Of a stretch of 64,000 bases of DNA, positions 8,105 to 16,675 are shown one piece after another (the stretch's first letter is position 1; every line of letters starts with the position of its first letter). Both the position numbers and the translations under genes were made by a program. The DNA is from Streptomyces djakartensis (GTDB lineage Bacteria; Actinomycetota; Actinomycetes; Streptomycetales; Streptomycetaceae), in the NCBI RefSeq assembly GCF_014651075.1, contig NZ_BMWE01000009.1, positions 1-64,000 of the forward strand. The letters run 5' to 3'. Below the pieces are notes generated by a model. It was not told where the DNA came from. It did no database searches and saw nothing but the letters and a program-made list of their open reading frames with translations.

Positions 8105-8848
8105 TCAGCGGCCCGCCGGGCCCACACGAGCGACGGGCAACCGTCCGGCGACGAGGCGCTGGGGGCCCTGGGCCACCAACGGCCCGTCCTGCGCACGACG
8201 GGTGGACTGAGCGCGTTCCGCCTCGGCGATGACGCGCCGTCCCCTGCCCGGCGCCATGTCGAGGGCAGCCAGGACACTCGGCACCGCGATGCTCGGCACG
8301 AGGTGCCGGTACAGGAGCGCGGCACGCTTGTCGTGTTCTTCCCGGCTGCCGGTGAAGCGGGCCACGAGGTTGATTCCCGCATAGGCAGCCACGATGACCA
8401 TGGCGGTCTCGTCGGGATCGACATGCGGCAACAACTCTCCGCCGGTCTTGGCCTGTTGCAGGCTCCGGGCGCTGAGGTCCGCCCAACCGTCGTACGGGCC
8501 ACTGCGTTTCAGGGCCTGACCGGTGTCCTCCAGCGTGAGGCGGACGCTGGCCCGCACGATCGGGTCGTACGTGAGCCGGTGCGCGAAGACCATCCCGAAG
8601 TCGATGGCCTCCTGCAGCCTGGAGGCCTGGGCCGGGAGCGGCGGAACCTCCTCGAGCTGCGCTTCGAGGACGGCGAGAGCCAGGGCCTCCTTGGAGTCGA
8701 AGTGGTGGTACAGGGCACCCTTCGTCACCTTCGCCCGGTCCACGATGTCGGTGATCTTGGTCGCCTCGTACCCGTGCTCCTCGAAGACCGAGGCAGCCGC
8801 TTCGAGGATGACCCTGCGCGTGCGGATCGCCCTGTCCTGTAAAGCCAT
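8105..8848 (-). CDS. Gamma-butyrolactone-receptor-like TetR regulator (ScbR/ArpA family), TTA-containing
   Basis: The 247-residue protein has a TetR helix-turn-helix at residues about 10-55 (QDRAIRTRRVILEAAASVFE, then TKGALYHHFDSKEALAL). It has the ScbR/ArpA pattern beyond it: RLQEAIDFGMVFAHRL, RSGPYDGWADLS with the Trp of the ligand pocket, GELLPHV, and LVPSIAVPSVLAALD. This places it with gamma-butyrolactone receptors and their pseudo-receptors rather than general TetR proteins. Codon 3 is TTA (8842-8840), requiring the rare bldA leucyl-tRNA. A GGGGAGAG site lies about 9 nt upstream of the ATG. It is about 30 residues longer than ScbR at the C-terminus. No afsA-like synthase gene is nearby, so it is an orphan receptor in this window. 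Confidence 0.85.
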   Translation of the reverse strand: MALQDRAIRTRRVILEAAASVFEEHGYEATKITDIVDRAKVTKGALYHHFDSKEALALAVLEAQLEEVPPLPAQASRLQEAIDFGMVFAHRLTYDPIVRASVRLTLEDTGQALKRSGPYDGWADLSARSLQQAKTGGELLPHVDPDETAMVIVAAYAGINLVARFTGSREEHDKRAALLYRHLVPSIAVPSVLAALDMAPGRGRRVIAEAERAQSTRRAQDGPLVAQGPQRLVAGRLPVARVGPAGR

Positions 8849-9067
8849 GTGACATCTCTCCCCTGGTGGAGGCCCGGCACTCCGACTCGCCGACGACGGC
8901 TGAGAGGGGCACACCGGGCGTACATTCAACACCGCGAGGCCGGGGTGGCACGTGCGGGCCGAGCAGGACGGGGAGACCGCCTCCACGCCACGGCCACGGT
9001 GGCCGGATCCCGCCGTCACCATGAGACATGCACGGGGACGGTACGGCCCTCCGCGCGCGGCGAGTCG

Positions 9068-10135
9068 TCAGCGGGCCGTCCGGGTGTGGACGTACTCCAC
9101 CAGCCGGGTCAGCGCGTCCGGGTTCGTGGACGGCATGACGCCGTGGCCGAGGTTGAAGACGTGGCCCTCCAGGCCCGCCGCCGAGTCCAGCACCTCCCGG
9201 GTCTTGGCCTCGACGGCCTCCGCCGGTGCGAAGAGCACGGCCGGGTCGAGGTTGCCCTGGAGCGCCTTGCCGGGGCCGACGCGGCGGGCGGCCTCGTCCA
9301 GCGGGACGCGCCAGTCGACACCGACGACGTCGGCGCCCGCCTCGCTCATGAGCGGGAGCAGTTCGCCGGTGCCCACGCCGAAGTGGATGCGCGGGACGCC
9401 GTACCCGGCCACGGCGTCGAAGACCTTCGCCGACGCCGGCAGCACCGAACGCCGGTAGTCGGCCGGGGCCAGGGCGCCCGCCCAGGAGTCGAACAGCTGG
9501 ACCGCGGAGGCACCCGCCTCGATCTGCACCTTCAGGAACGCCGCCGTGATGCCCGCGAGGCGGTCGAGCAGGTCGGCCCAGAGCCGGGGATCGCCGTACA
9601 TCATCGCCTTGGCGTTCTCGTACGTGCGGGACGGACCGCCCTCGACGAGGTAGCTGGCGAGGGTGAAGGGGGCGCCGGCGAAGCCGATGAGGGGCGTGGC
9701 ACCGAGTTCCCGGGTGAGCAGGCCGATCGCCTCGGTGACGTAGGAGACGTCCTCGGGGGTCAGATCACGCAGCTGGGCGAGGTCCTCGCGGGTGCGGATC
9801 GGCTGCTCGACGACGGGGCCGACACCGGGCTTGATGTCGAGGTCGACGCCGATGGCCTTGAGCGGGACGACGATGTCGCTGAAGTAGATCGCCGCGTCCA
9901 CGCCGTGCCGGCGCACCGGCTGCAGCGTGATCTCCGTGACCAGGTCCGGCCGCATGCAGGACTCGAGCATCCCGATGCCCTCGCGCACCTTGCGGTACTC
10001 CGGCAGTGAGCGCCCGGCCTGCCGCATGAACCACACCGGCGTGTGCGGTACGGGCTCGCGCCGGCAGGCCTTGAGGAAGGCGGAGTCGTACGTGGCGGAC
10101 GGCTGCTGGGCCCGGGGGGCGTCGTTGGCACTCAC
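9068..10135 (-). CDS. hemE: Uroporphyrinogen decarboxylase
   Basis: The 355-residue TIM-barrel enzyme shows PVWFMRQAGRSLPEY near the N-terminus (substrate-binding Arg residues), GFAGAPFTLASYLVEGG and the C-terminal VFNLGHGVMPSTNPD. It decarboxylates the four acetate side chains of uroporphyrinogen III to give coproporphyrinogen III in haem synthesis. The GTG at 10135 is the only start that keeps the family N-terminus; its ribosome site is weak. The length is normal for the family. hemG at the left edge is the next haem gene in view. Confidence 0.97.
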   Translation of the reverse strand: MSANDAPRAQQPSATYDSAFLKACRREPVPHTPVWFMRQAGRSLPEYRKVREGIGMLESCMRPDLVTEITLQPVRRHGVDAAIYFSDIVVPLKAIGVDLDIKPGVGPVVEQPIRTREDLAQLRDLTPEDVSYVTEAIGLLTRELGATPLIGFAGAPFTLASYLVEGGPSRTYENAKAMMYGDPRLWADLLDRLAGITAAFLKVQIEAGASAVQLFDSWAGALAPADYRRSVLPASAKVFDAVAGYGVPRIHFGVGTGELLPLMSEAGADVVGVDWRVPLDEAARRVGPGKALQGNLDPAVLFAPAEAVEAKTREVLDSAAGLEGHVFNLGHGVMPSTNPDALTRLVEYVHTRTAR

Positions 10136-10235
10136 GGGCCAAGTTTCGCACGCCCGCGATCGGCGTGATTCAGCCCCTGGAGAGGCGCGGGGTGTCTAGC
10201 CCGCGCCCGGGCTCCGGTCCCCGTAATCTTCCCGC

Positions 10236-10910
10236 ATGGCTGCGGCTCAGGGACGAATGTCGGACGGCGCTGGCGGAATGGACGAAGCGAAGGACACCGG
10301 GAAAGAACGGCGGGAGGCGGACACCGCCCCGCTGCCCTTCCGGGCCGCCGTCGACGCGCTCAGGACGGCGCGGCTGCGGCCCCAGATCGAGATCGAGCCG
10401 ACCCCCCCGCCGAAGCGGCTCGCCCCCTACTCGTACGCGCTGGAGGCCGCGGTCGTCGACGGCGACCAGGACCTGGCCGACGGCCGGCTGGTGCTGCTGC
10501 ACGACCCGGCCGGGCACGACGCCTGGCGGGGCACGTTCCGGCTGGTGACGCTGGTGCGCGCGGAACTGGAGCCGGAGATGGCCGCGGACCCGCTGCTGCC
10601 GGAGGTGTGCTGGTCCTGGCTGACCGGCGCGCTGCAGGCGCGCGGCCTGACGTACGGGGAGCCGAGCGGCACGGTCACGCGTGCGAGCTCCCACTACTTC
10701 GGCGGACTGTCCGCGCGCCCCGCCGCCTCGCAGATCGAGATCCGGGCGTCGTGGACGCCGCGCGAGGGTCTGGGCGCGGTGCCGGACACGGCCGCGCACC
10801 TGGCGTCCTGGTGCGATCTGCTCGCCCAGGTCGCGGGGCTGCCGCCGGCCGGGCCCGGGGACGCGTCGGTGGTGACGCTGCCGCAGCGGCGGGGCCCGCA
10901 GTCCCGTTGA
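10236..10910 (+). CDS. DUF3000 domain protein
   Basis: The 224-residue soluble protein matches the actinobacterial DUF3000 family. Visible conserved stretches are FRAAVDALRTARLRPQIEI, LAPYSYALEA, CWSWLTGALQARG and ASSHYFGGL. There is no signal or membrane segment. Function is unknown. Three in-frame ATGs (10236, 10257, 10278) are possible starts; the second has AGGGA close upstream, so the true protein may be 7-14 residues shorter. It sits next to hemE (divergent) and a response-regulator gene, a conserved Streptomyces order. Confidence 0.88.
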   Translation: MAAAQGRMSDGAGGMDEAKDTGKERREADTAPLPFRAAVDALRTARLRPQIEIEPTPPPKRLAPYSYALEAAVVDGDQDLADGRLVLLHDPAGHDAWRGTFRLVTLVRAELEPEMAADPLLPEVCWSWLTGALQARGLTYGEPSGTVTRASSHYFGGLSARPAASQIEIRASWTPREGLGAVPDTAAHLASWCDLLAQVAGLPPAGPGDASVVTLPQRRGPQSR

Positions 10911-10948
10911 CCGGCCTCGCCTGATCGACCTTGCACGAGACGGTCAAC
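10906..10948. terminator. Weak hairpin overlapping the DUF3000 stop; gap to 11222
   Basis: GTTGACCG (10906-10913) pairs perfectly with CGGTCAAC (10941-10948) across a 27-nt loop and could be a weak terminator. The rest of the 312-bp gap to the next gene holds a small dyad ATCAC-CGATTC-GTGAT near 11095-11110 in relatively A/T-rich DNA, where the promoter of the response-regulator gene probably lies. No confident -10/-35 pair was identified. Confidence 0.35.
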
Positions 10949-11222
10949 GCCGACCGGTCGACGATCACACTCAGGTCCCCCCTTTGGCCGAATCACTTTG
11001 TCGATACGGCCACTTTCGACCGCGTACCGACGCAGAGCGAAACCGTTCGGCCTTCGAATGGTCGACCGCCTGTCCGAATTGCACGGATTGTTATCACCGA
11101 TTCGTGATCATTCTCTAAAGGCGGACGCGTTCGGTGCCGAAGACGACTGTGACCTTGAAAAGCACGGTTCGTCCCGGCTTCACCCCCCACGAGCCGGCCC
11201 CGTCCCGCACCCAGGAGGCCTG

Positions 11223-11885
11223 GTGTCCGTTCTCCTCGAGCAGCCCGCAAGCCTGGTCGCCTACCGCCCGAACAAGCCCACCGCCATGGTGGTCGTGGCC
11301 GACCCCCGCGTTCGCTCCACCGTCACCCGCCATCTGTGGGCGCTCGGTGTGCGCGACGTCATCGAGGCCTCGTCCGTCGCGGAGGCTCGTCCCCGCATCG
11401 GCAACCCCCGAGACATCTGCGTCGCCGACGTCCACCTGCCGGACGGCTCCGGCCTCACCCTGCTGTCGGAGACCCGCGCGGCGGGCTGGCCCAACGGGCT
11501 GGCCCTCTCCGCCGCCGACGACATCGGCGCGGTGCGCAACGCGCTCGCCGGCGGTGTGAAGGGCTACGTCGTCACCGGCACCCGCACCAACCTCGGGCTC
11601 CCCACCCGGCCGGGCGCCGCCCCCATCGGTGCCGCCGCCGCACGCCTGCACCGTCGCCCCCCGGGTGCTCCGAGCCACCCGGGCGGCTACCGCGAGCTGT
11701 CCGGTCGCGAGGTCGAGGTGCTGCGGCTGGTGGCGGAGGGCCAGTCGAACAAGGCGATCGGTGTCTCGATGGGCCTGTCCGCCCTGACGGTCAAGAGCCA
11801 CCTCGCCCGCATCGCCCGCAAGCTCGGCACGGGCGACCGGGCCGGGATGGTCGCCGTGGCACTGCGGACGGGGATCATCCACTGA
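11223..11885 (+). CDS. NarL/LuxR-type response regulator, receiver degenerate
   Basis: The 220-residue call starts at GTG 11223 with an AGGAGG site 3-8 nt upstream. A receiver-like domain (MVVVADPRVRSTVTRHLWAL, CVADVHLPDGSGLTLL) keeps a central Asp in the expected strand (VADVHL). The terminal Lys region is altered (GVKGYVVTGT). The C-terminal 65 residues are a LuxR helix-turn-helix (LSGREVEVLRLVAEGQSNKA, then ALTVKSHLARIARKLG). No sensor kinase is adjacent, so it is an orphan. The linker between domains is Pro/Gly/Ala-rich. It sits between DUF3000 and RNase D genes, an order conserved in Streptomyces as I recall. Confidence 0.88.
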   Translation: MSVLLEQPASLVAYRPNKPTAMVVVADPRVRSTVTRHLWALGVRDVIEASSVAEARPRIGNPRDICVADVHLPDGSGLTLLSETRAAGWPNGLALSAADDIGAVRNALAGGVKGYVVTGTRTNLGLPTRPGAAPIGAAAARLHRRPPGAPSHPGGYRELSGREVEVLRLVAEGQSNKAIGVSMGLSALTVKSHLARIARKLGTGDRAGMVAVALRTGIIH

Positions 11886-12071
11886 CCGCTCCCCGACGAA
11901 CCCCTTGCGATCATTCGTTCACATGAACGGGGCAGGCGTCGATCCCGCTCACGTCTCCCACGGCTCGCCAACCCCTTTCTGCTCCCTACCTGACTGGTTT
12001 GCGACCCTCGGGTGCCCGTCGCCGGAACGTTCCGTCGGCGGGCGCTGTCCATGCACGGATACCCTTGACAG

Positions 12072-13361
12072 GTGACCGACGCCCACGAGACCGCAGCAGA
12101 CAGCTCACTGCGAACCACCGGAGGCGCCCCTCCGGACGACGGCGGAACTTCTGCTACGGAGGCGCCGACCCCTTTGCTGGAACCGCGTGAGGGCATTCCG
12201 CCCGTGATCGCGGACGAGGCCGCCCTGGCCGGCGTCATCGCCGCCTTCGAGGCAGGCACCGGCCCGGTGGCCGTCGACGCCGAGCGGGCGTCGGGTTACC
12301 GCTACGGGCAGCGCGCCTACCTGGTGCAGCTGCGCCGCCAGGGAGCCGGGAGCGCGTTGATCGACCCCGTGGCCTGCCCCGACCTGTCGGCCCTGGGCGA
12401 GGCCCTGTCCGGCGCCGAGTGGGTGCTGCACGCCGCGAGCCAGGATCTGCCCTGTCTGCGTGAGATAGGCATGGTGCCGACGCGGCTGTTCGACACCGAG
12501 CTGGCCGGCCGGCTCGCCGGGTTCCCCCGCGTCGGCCTCGGCGCGATGGTCGAGGGCGTCCTCGGTTTCGTCCTGGAGAAGGGACACTCCGCCGTCGACT
12601 GGTCCACCCGTCCGCTGCCCGAGCCCTGGCTGCGGTACGCGGCGCTGGACGTCGAGCTGCTCGTCGACCTGCGCGACGCGCTGGAGAAGGAGCTGGACCG
12701 GCAGGGCAAGCTGGAGTGGGCCCGTCAGGAGTTCGACGCGATCGCCTCGGCCCCGCCGCCGGAGCCCCGCAAGGACCCCTGGCGGCGCACCTCCGGGATG
12801 CACAAGGTGCGTCGGCGTCGGCAACTCGCCGTCGTGCGGGAGCTGTGGCAGACCCGGGACCGGATCGCGCAGCGGCGGGACGTCTCGCCCGGCAAGGTGC
12901 TCGGGGACGCGGCGATCGTGGAGGCGGCACTGGCACTTCCGGCCAACGTGCACGCGCTCGCCGCGCTGAACGGTTTCGGACACCGGATGAGCAAGCGGCA
13001 GCTGGAGCAGTGGCAGGCGGCCGTGGACCGGGCGAAGGGACTGAGTGAGGCGCAGTTGCCGCAGCCTGGGCAGCCGGTCGCGGGACCTCCGCCGCCCCGC
13101 GCCTGGGCCGACAAGGACCCTGCGGCCGCGGCGCGGTTGTCGGCGGCCCGGGCCGGGGTTTCGGCGCTGGCCGAGCGGCTCAACATGCCGCAGGAGAATC
13201 TGATCACGCCGGACACGGTGCGGCGGGTGTGCTGGGAGCCGCCGGCGGTTGTGGACGCGGAGTCCGTCGCGGAGGCGCTGGCCGGTCACGGGGCTCGCCC
13301 TTGGCAGGTCGAGCAGGTGACGCCCGTCCTGGTGGAAGCGCTGTCCGCCCAGGCGCCGTAG
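12072..13361 (+). CDS. rnd: Ribonuclease D-type 3'-5' exonuclease with HRDC domain
   Basis: The 429-residue protein has an N-terminal DEDDy nuclease (residues about 45-215): VAVDAERASGYRYGQ with the first Asp/Glu pair, HAASQDLPCL with the second Asp, and YAALDVELLVDL with the Tyr and last Asp. HRDC-type helices follow (VRELWQTRDRIAQRRD, LAALNGFGHRMSKRQLE), then a C-terminal extension that is typical in actinobacteria. The family trims 3' ends of tRNA and other stable RNA. The GTG at 12072 has no convincing ribosome site, so translation may be leaderless. It converges with the sugar permease gene. Confidence 0.92.
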   Translation: MTDAHETAADSSLRTTGGAPPDDGGTSATEAPTPLLEPREGIPPVIADEAALAGVIAAFEAGTGPVAVDAERASGYRYGQRAYLVQLRRQGAGSALIDPVACPDLSALGEALSGAEWVLHAASQDLPCLREIGMVPTRLFDTELAGRLAGFPRVGLGAMVEGVLGFVLEKGHSAVDWSTRPLPEPWLRYAALDVELLVDLRDALEKELDRQGKLEWARQEFDAIASAPPPEPRKDPWRRTSGMHKVRRRRQLAVVRELWQTRDRIAQRRDVSPGKVLGDAAIVEAALALPANVHALAALNGFGHRMSKRQLEQWQAAVDRAKGLSEAQLPQPGQPVAGPPPPRAWADKDPAAAARLSAARAGVSALAERLNMPQENLITPDTVRRVCWEPPAVVDAESVAEALAGHGARPWQVEQVTPVLVEALSAQAP

Positions 13362-13371
13362 GGACCTTCCT

Positions 13372-13421
13372 CGTCGGCGGCTGCGGGTCGCCGGGCTCGT
13401 CGCGCGGTTCCCCGCGCCCCT
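13372..13421. repeat. GC-rich Streptomyces 3' intergenic repeat
   Basis: The 72-bp gap between convergent genes contains, on the minus strand, AGGGGCGCGGGGAACCGCGC followed by a CGACGAGCCCGG-like tail. This matches the repeat at 3482-3544 and a degenerate copy near 32637. These short elements recur at convergent gene ends in Streptomyces and may act as bidirectional terminators. Confidence 0.55.
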
Positions 13422-13433
13422 GGGGAGCTGTCC

Positions 13434-14264
13434 TCACTTGGTCGCTCCCTCGGTGAAGCCGTTGTAGATGAACCGCTGCAGGAGCAGGAAGACGATCAAG
13501 GTGGGGACGATGACGAGGACCGCTCCCGCCGAGATGGTCTCCCAGTGGGCGCCGAAGGGGCCCTTGAAGCGGAACAGAGACGTCGAGATCACGCCAAGAT
13601 CTTCGGAGGGCATGTAGAGGAAGGGGATGTAGAAGTCGTTGTAGACGTTGATCCCCTTCACGATCACGACCGTCGCGATCGCCGGCCTGAGCAACGGCAA
13701 GATGATCTTCCAGTAGATGGTGAGGGCATTGGCACCGTCGAGGCGTGCCGACTCGTCCAGTGAGACCGGGATGGATCTCACGAACTGCAGGAAGATGTAG
13801 ATCGAGACGATGTCCGTGCCCATGTAGAGGGCGATCGGCGCCCAGAGGCTGTCGAACATGCCGAGGCTGTTGACGATCTGGAAGGTGGCCACCTGGGTGG
13901 TCACCCCGGGCACCAGCGCGGCGACCAGGAACAGGGCCAGGACCGGTTTCCGGAAGCGGAACCGGAAGCGGTCGACGGCGTACGCCGTCATGGAGCCGAT
14001 GAGGACCGTGCCGCCGATGGCGACGACCAGGATGACCGCCGTGTTGCCGAAGGCCGGGAGCATCCGGCCGTCCTGGAACGCCGTGACGTAGTTGTGGAAG
14101 TTGAGCGGGTCGTCGGGCGGCGTGAGGGCGCCGCTGTCACCGGCCATCTCCCCGGGGGTCTTCAGCGAGGTCAGGAAGACCACCGTGAGCGGCAGGAGCA
14201 CGACCAGCGTCGCGAGGATCAGGGACAGGTACACGAGGGCACGGGCCACGGCTCTGCGCGTCAT
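13434..14264 (-). CDS. Carbohydrate ABC importer permease, MalG type
   Basis: The 276-residue membrane protein has six predicted helices and the EAA loop ESARLDGANALTIYWKIILP, which couples the permease to its ATPase. It is the second permease of the operon SBP-MalF-MalG; its ATG at 14264 overlaps the preceding permease stop by 4 bp (ATGA). No ATPase gene is present, as is usual for Streptomyces importers that share MsiK. Context with beta-mannosidase and a LacI regulator suggests uptake of mannosides or manno-oligosaccharides; that is inference. Confidence 0.92.
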   Translation of the reverse strand: MTRRAVARALVYLSLILATLVVLLPLTVVFLTSLKTPGEMAGDSGALTPPDDPLNFHNYVTAFQDGRMLPAFGNTAVILVVAIGGTVLIGSMTAYAVDRFRFRFRKPVLALFLVAALVPGVTTQVATFQIVNSLGMFDSLWAPIALYMGTDIVSIYIFLQFVRSIPVSLDESARLDGANALTIYWKIILPLLRPAIATVVIVKGINVYNDFYIPFLYMPSEDLGVISTSLFRFKGPFGAHWETISAGAVLVIVPTLIVFLLLQRFIYNGFTEGATK

Positions 14265-15199
14265 ACGAGATCCACCTTGTCGTCCGGGACGAGGCGCCGC
14301 TGCACCCAGGTCACCGCCAGGATGATCAGCAGCAGTACGACGGCCGCCGCCGAGGCGAGGCCCGTCTTGTTGAACTGGAAGGCCAGCTTCACGGTCTGGA
14401 TCACGAAGGTCTCGGTGCCGGTCGCGCCTCCGGTCATGACGTACGGGATCTCGAAGACGGACAGGGACCCGGAGACGGAGAGGATCACCGACAGGCTCAG
14501 CACGGGCCGGATGCCGGGCGCGATGATGTGCCGGAACTGCTGCCAGCGGTTCGCCCCGTCCAGTTCGGCCGCCTCGTACAGCTCCCCCGGGATGGCCTGG
14601 ATGGCACCGAGGAAGAGCACGAAGTTCAGGCCCAGGTAGCGCCAGACCGAGACGGCCGCCAGTGAGGTGTTCGCCGACACCGGGGTGCCGAGCCAGGCGC
14701 GGTCCGTCTCCACGCCGAGCAGGCCGAGGACGGAGTCGAGGGTGCCGCCGTCCTGGAAGAAGTAGAGGAAGACGAAGCCGATCGCCACTCCGTTGATCAG
14801 GTACGGGAAGAACAGCACGCCCTTGAAGAAGTTCCGGAAGCGGACGTTGAAGCTGAGGATCGTGGCGAAGTACAGCGCGGCGGCGATCTGGAAGACCGAG
14901 GCCGCCAGGTAGTAGCCGCTGACCCAGAAGACCTCGAACAGGTCGGAGCGGGTGAAGAGTTCGGCGTAGTTCCCGGCGCCCGTGTAACGCAGCTCGGGGC
15001 TCACGCCGTCCCAGTCGGTGAAGCTGTACGCGACCATGTTGGCGATCGGCGCGTACGTGAAGACGATCAGCAGCGTGAGCGGGGCGAGCAGGAAGAGCCA
15101 GGGGGTGGCCCCGCGCCACCGGCGTGCGGGGCGCGGGGCGGCGGGTGCGGGCGGCCCGGACACCGGCGCACGGGCCGTCTTCTCGGTCGTGTCCGTCAT
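14261..15199 (-). CDS. Carbohydrate ABC importer permease, MalF type
   Basis: The 312-residue permease has a Pro/Ala-rich cytoplasmic N-terminus, six or more helices starting at TPWLFLLAPLTLLIVF, and the EAA motif ELYEAAELDGANRWQQFRHI. The ATG at 15199 overlaps the solute-binding-protein stop by one base (TGATG), so the genes are translationally coupled. It forms the channel dimer with the MalG-type partner downstream. Substrate is inferred only from the linked GH2 beta-mannosidase. Confidence 0.93.
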   Translation of the reverse strand: MTDTTEKTARAPVSGPPAPAAPRPARRWRGATPWLFLLAPLTLLIVFTYAPIANMVAYSFTDWDGVSPELRYTGAGNYAELFTRSDLFEVFWVSGYYLAASVFQIAAALYFATILSFNVRFRNFFKGVLFFPYLINGVAIGFVFLYFFQDGGTLDSVLGLLGVETDRAWLGTPVSANTSLAAVSVWRYLGLNFVLFLGAIQAIPGELYEAAELDGANRWQQFRHIIAPGIRPVLSLSVILSVSGSLSVFEIPYVMTGGATGTETFVIQTVKLAFQFNKTGLASAAAVVLLLIILAVTWVQRRLVPDDKVDLV

Positions 15200-16512
15200 C
15201 AGGACCCCAGGGACCGCTGGGTCCCGGTCCACTTCTTCGCGAGGCCGTCCAGGAAGTCGTCCAGGCCGCCCTTGGTGGCGCCGCGGGCGAGGTCGACCAG
15301 GTCCTGGCGGTAGTCGGGCTTGTTGATGCCGACCTCGGACTGGTTGTCGATGGTCTTCACCTCGGCGCCCCTGGTGTCGTCGAGGTCGAGGATCCTCACC
15401 CCGGCCTCCTCGTACGGCTTCAGAACGTCGGGCAGCGGGGCGGACTTGAGCGGCGACAGCGTCAGGTTGTCCGCCGCGTATCCGGACTTGTCGGTGAACC
15501 AGTCGATCCAGGCGCGGGCGGCGGCCTTGTGCTCGGAGTGGATGTTGACGGCCTGGTTGTAGTCGGGCAGCGCCACCGCGCAGAACGTGCCGTTCTTCTG
15601 GGCCGGGAAGGGCATGAACCCGATGTCGCCCGGGTTCGCGCCCGCCTGCTTCGCAGCGCCCCGCATCTGGATGACGGCCCAGGAGCCGAGCCACATCGTG
15701 GCGATCTCGCCCTTGGCCAGCTTGGGCTTGGACGCCTCCCAGTTGGTGGTCGTCGGGTCCTTCTCGACGAGCCCCTGGCGCACGATGTCGTAAAGCAGCG
15801 TGTCGGCTGTGCGCAGGTCGGCGCCCTCGGCCCACGGGTCGCCCTCGGCGAGCTTGGTGGTGGCCTGCTCGTCGCAGCTGACCGAGCCGTTGACCTGCGT
15901 CCACTGGGTGAGGGGCCACATGTCCTTGAAGTTGGTGTAGTAAGGGACCGCGTCGGTCCGGGACTTGATCCGCTTGAGGGCGGCGAGGAACTCGGACGGG
16001 GTCTTCGGCCACTCGGTGACGCCGGCTTCCCGCCACACCTTCTTGTTGTAGACGAAGCCCGGTACCGCGCCGAGCGGGCTCTGCCCGTAGACCTTGCCCT
16101 CGACCGTGGTGTAGTCGGTGAAGCGGTACTTCCTGCTCCGCTCGGCCTGACTGCCCAGGGAGGCGAAGAACCTGGGGTAGTCCTTCTTCTCGATCACCCC
16201 GGGGATCATGAGGACGTCGCCGTAGTTCTCCGTGTTCATCCGGATCTTGACTTCGCCCTCGTAGTCGGTGATGCCGTCGAACTCGACTCTCACCTTCGGG
16301 TAGGTCTCGTTGAACTCGGCGGCGTACTTCTTCATCGTCCCGTCCTGCACCAGGTCGGTCCGGTGGGTGAGGACGGTGATGGTGCCGGTGACCTCGGCGG
16401 GGTCGTCGGGCGCCTCGGCATCGGCGCCCTTCGAGGTGCCCGCGGTGCCGGTGCAGCCGGAGGCCAGCAGGGCGGAGCCCACGGCGAGGGCGAGGACGGT
16501 ACGGCAGTTCAT
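15199..16512 (-). CDS. Sugar-binding lipoprotein of ABC importer
   Basis: The call is a 437-residue family-1 solute-binding protein. The start was set at ATG 16512, because GGAG lies 9 nt upstream; the neighbouring ATG at 16518 is too close to that site. The signal peptide ends in a lipobox (ALLASGC). The mature protein begins with strands typical of the family (TGTITVLTHRTDLVQDG) and has aromatic residues suited to sugar stacking (YYTNFKDMWPLTQWTQVNGS). It captures the sugar and delivers it to the two downstream permeases. The promoter region is shared with divergent beta-mannosidase and carries a LacI-type operator. Confidence 0.92.
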   Translation of the reverse strand: MNCRTVLALAVGSALLASGCTGTAGTSKGADAEAPDDPAEVTGTITVLTHRTDLVQDGTMKKYAAEFNETYPKVRVEFDGITDYEGEVKIRMNTENYGDVLMIPGVIEKKDYPRFFASLGSQAERSRKYRFTDYTTVEGKVYGQSPLGAVPGFVYNKKVWREAGVTEWPKTPSEFLAALKRIKSRTDAVPYYTNFKDMWPLTQWTQVNGSVSCDEQATTKLAEGDPWAEGADLRTADTLLYDIVRQGLVEKDPTTTNWEASKPKLAKGEIATMWLGSWAVIQMRGAAKQAGANPGDIGFMPFPAQKNGTFCAVALPDYNQAVNIHSEHKAAARAWIDWFTDKSGYAADNLTLSPLKSAPLPDVLKPYEEAGVRILDLDDTRGAEVKTIDNQSEVGINKPDYRQDLVDLARGATKGGLDDFLDGLAKKWTGTQRSLGS

Positions 16513-16582
16513 GTGCATCAGCTCCGTTCGCGGAGAGGAACTCGGGACGGAAGAGCACGTGCGGTATGGCTGGTTCGGCACT

Positions 16583-16610
16583 CTGACAGCGCTTTCTCAA
16601 CCGGTAAAGT
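16583..16610 (+). promoter_or_regulatory. LacI-type operator and candidate promoter for beta-mannosidase
   Basis: GACAGCGCTTTC (16585-16596) is a 12-bp palindrome with one mismatch, centred on AGCGCT like other LacI-family operators. It sits between CTGACA (16583-16588) and TAAAGT (16605-16610), a 16-nt spaced candidate promoter firing toward beta-mannosidase. ACCGGTAA overlaps its 3' end. Exactly the same 12-bp core, in opposite orientation, occurs at 53719-53730. An extra palindrome GACCGGTC lies at 16657-16664, just before the ribosome site. Confidence 0.7.
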
Positions 16611-16675
16611 CCCATTCCCGCCAAGGCTGCGAAACCTGTACACGACTCTTCACTGGACCGGTCAAGGGAGTGCGC

